From: Erysipelotrichaceae bacterium
GTDB lineage: Bacteria; Bacillota_I; Bacilli_A; Erysipelotrichales; Erysipelotrichaceae
Length of the DNA: 34,091 nucleotides
Direction: 5' to 3'
Assembly: GCA_017533785.1 (NCBI GenBank)
Contig: JAFWII010000005.1
Span: 1 to 34,091, forward strand
The position numbers and the translations under genes were made by a program. Positions 33,319-34,091 of the stretch are shown piece by piece (the stretch's first letter is position 1; every line of letters begins with the position of its first letter). The notes beneath the pieces are model-generated. The model ran no database searches and was not told the origin of the DNA. It was given only the letters and a program-made list of their open reading frames with translations.

Positions 33319-34091
33319 TCACTTAACGATCGCAGCACTGCGGTAATAGCTGAATTTGACCTTTGGTTCTCCGGTCGCCATTGTATTGGCGGATTCTCTG
33401 ACTCTGTATTCGATACTCAGAATATAGTGACCGTCCGGTAAGCTGACAACGGCAAAGGACATACGGTCAACATCGTTTCCGTTAACGAAATACACAAGAC
33501 CCTGTTCATGCTTCGCTTCTCCTTCAGAGAATGCGTCGCCTCCCCTGATCCCGGTGGAATAGTCATAGATCCCGGGGATCGGAGTATATTCAGAAGATTC
33601 ATTCAACAGCTGATAGAAGAGACTGTCTTTAAAAAGGATAGTCTCATCGCTGATATACCCATTCTCTGTAAGATGCATCGAGCTGTCTCCAGGCAAGACA
33701 GCTGCCACTTCCTTCAGATCATAATACATCTGCTGTTCATTGAGCTCTTCGCAATATACCCATTCTCCGGCCATGCCTTCTACAGAGTCTGCTTTCACTA
33801 CTTTACAGGCAGAGCGCAATGTCGGGACATCGTAGTCTCTGAAAAAGGGAATATCGAGATAGGAATAGTCACCTGTATATTCTTTCTCCATTCCGTTCCA
33901 GAGATATTCAACTTCTGAACCGGGGTCATTCTTTTCTTCTGTACTGACATCTGCCGGTTTGACAGGTTCTTTTGTGGTTTCCGGAGAAGAAGAAGCATCC
34001 GGCACATCGTTTTCTTTCGGTACATTGGGATTACAGGCGGATAAAGAGAGAGCAAGAATCAGTAATACAGCTAATAGTAAATGTTTTTTCA
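33319..34091 (-). CDS. Lipoprotein of unknown function, start one base outside the window
   Basis: The frame is open to the right edge. If the base at 34092 completes an ATG (bases TG are visible on the minus strand), the protein has 257 residues and starts KKHLLLAVLLILALSLSAC, a clear lipoprotein signal with lipobox LSAC (Cys20). A Ser/Thr/Pro/Glu-rich linker (~24-50) leads to a folded part of about 200 residues. I do not recognise the domain. A GTG at 34005 would drop the signal peptide and is unlikely. It is on the minus strand, facing the acyltransferase gene, with no obvious terminator of its own in 33141-33318. Confidence 0.85.
   Translation of the reverse strand, partial: KKHLLLAVLLILALSLSACNPNVPKENDVPDASSSPETTKEPVKPADVSTEEKNDPGSEVEYLWNGMEKEYTGDYSYLDIPFFRDYDVPTLRSACKVVKADSVEGMAGEWVYCEELNEQQMYYDLKEVAAVLPGDSSMHLTENGYISDETILFKDSLFYQLLNESSEYTPIPGIYDYSTGIRGGDAFSEGEAKHEQGLVYFVNGNDVDRMSFAVVSLPDGHYILSIEYRVRESANTMATGEPKVKFSYYRSAAIVK

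Overview
The window looks like chromosome of a low-to-mid-GC Bacillota (Firmicutes), most likely an Erysipelotrichales-type gut bacterium. This is an inference from gene content, not a database match. The supporting signs are a complete S10-spc-alpha ribosomal protein cluster in Gram-positive order, a zinc-type S14 (four Cys), an absent rpmD (L30), a zinc-type adenylate kinase, a DarA/PstA c-di-AMP receptor, AGGAGG-type ribosome binding sites and sigma-A-like promoters.

Layout. (1) 1-141: the 3' end of an IS3-family insertion sequence, with the transposase C-terminus and right terminus. It abuts, and appears to supply the stop codon of, the next gene. (2) 126-5455, minus strand: a tightly packed unit transcribed from right to left, YitT-like membrane protein, ftsE, ftsX, a coiled-coil/LytM (M23) murein hydrolase, and an S41 C-terminal processing protease. 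This is the FtsEX-PcsB/EnvC type of cell-wall-splitting module with a protease attached. (3) 5542-5865, plus: the c-di-AMP receptor, converging on the ribosomal cluster through a shared terminator. (4) 5945-20350, minus: rpsJ-rplC-rplD-rplW-rplB-rpsS-rplV-rpsC-rplP-rpmC-rpsQ-rplN-rplX-rplE-rpsN-rpsH-rplF-rplR-rpsE-rplO-secY-adk-map-infA-rpmJ-rpsM-rpsK-rpoA-rplQ. One strong promoter and a structured leader lie before rpsJ.

(5) 20469-23930: a PfkB-fold protein with degenerate catalytic motifs and an OsmC-like protein (minus), uracil-DNA glycosylase (plus), a QueT queuosine-precursor transporter under a class-I preQ1 riboswitch (minus), and an autoregulated MarR-type repressor with paired operators (minus). 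(6) 24009-28701: a DUF885 lipoprotein (minus), divergent from a small unknown gene that overlaps a GH25 muramidase and is followed by glpK (plus). (7) 28791-30418: a PadR repressor and a HAAS/DUF4097 protein (minus), with a candidate operator inside the promoter. (8) 30466-33140: an acyl-CoA synthetase and a CoA-acyltransferase-fold partner whose usual catalytic His is Glu (plus). (9) 33319 to the right end: a lipoprotein of unknown function whose start codon lies one base outside the window.

Most of the window is housekeeping. The parts that stand out are the IS junction at the protease gene, matching Arg-rich tails on S5 and S3, the missing L30, three apparently leaderless genes, a probable PfkB pseudokinase, a cysteine-rich murein hydrolase, the riboswitch-controlled queT, the twin-operator MarR promoter, and the ligase/acyltransferase pair. 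I saw no convincing evidence of a wholly new defence or mobile system.
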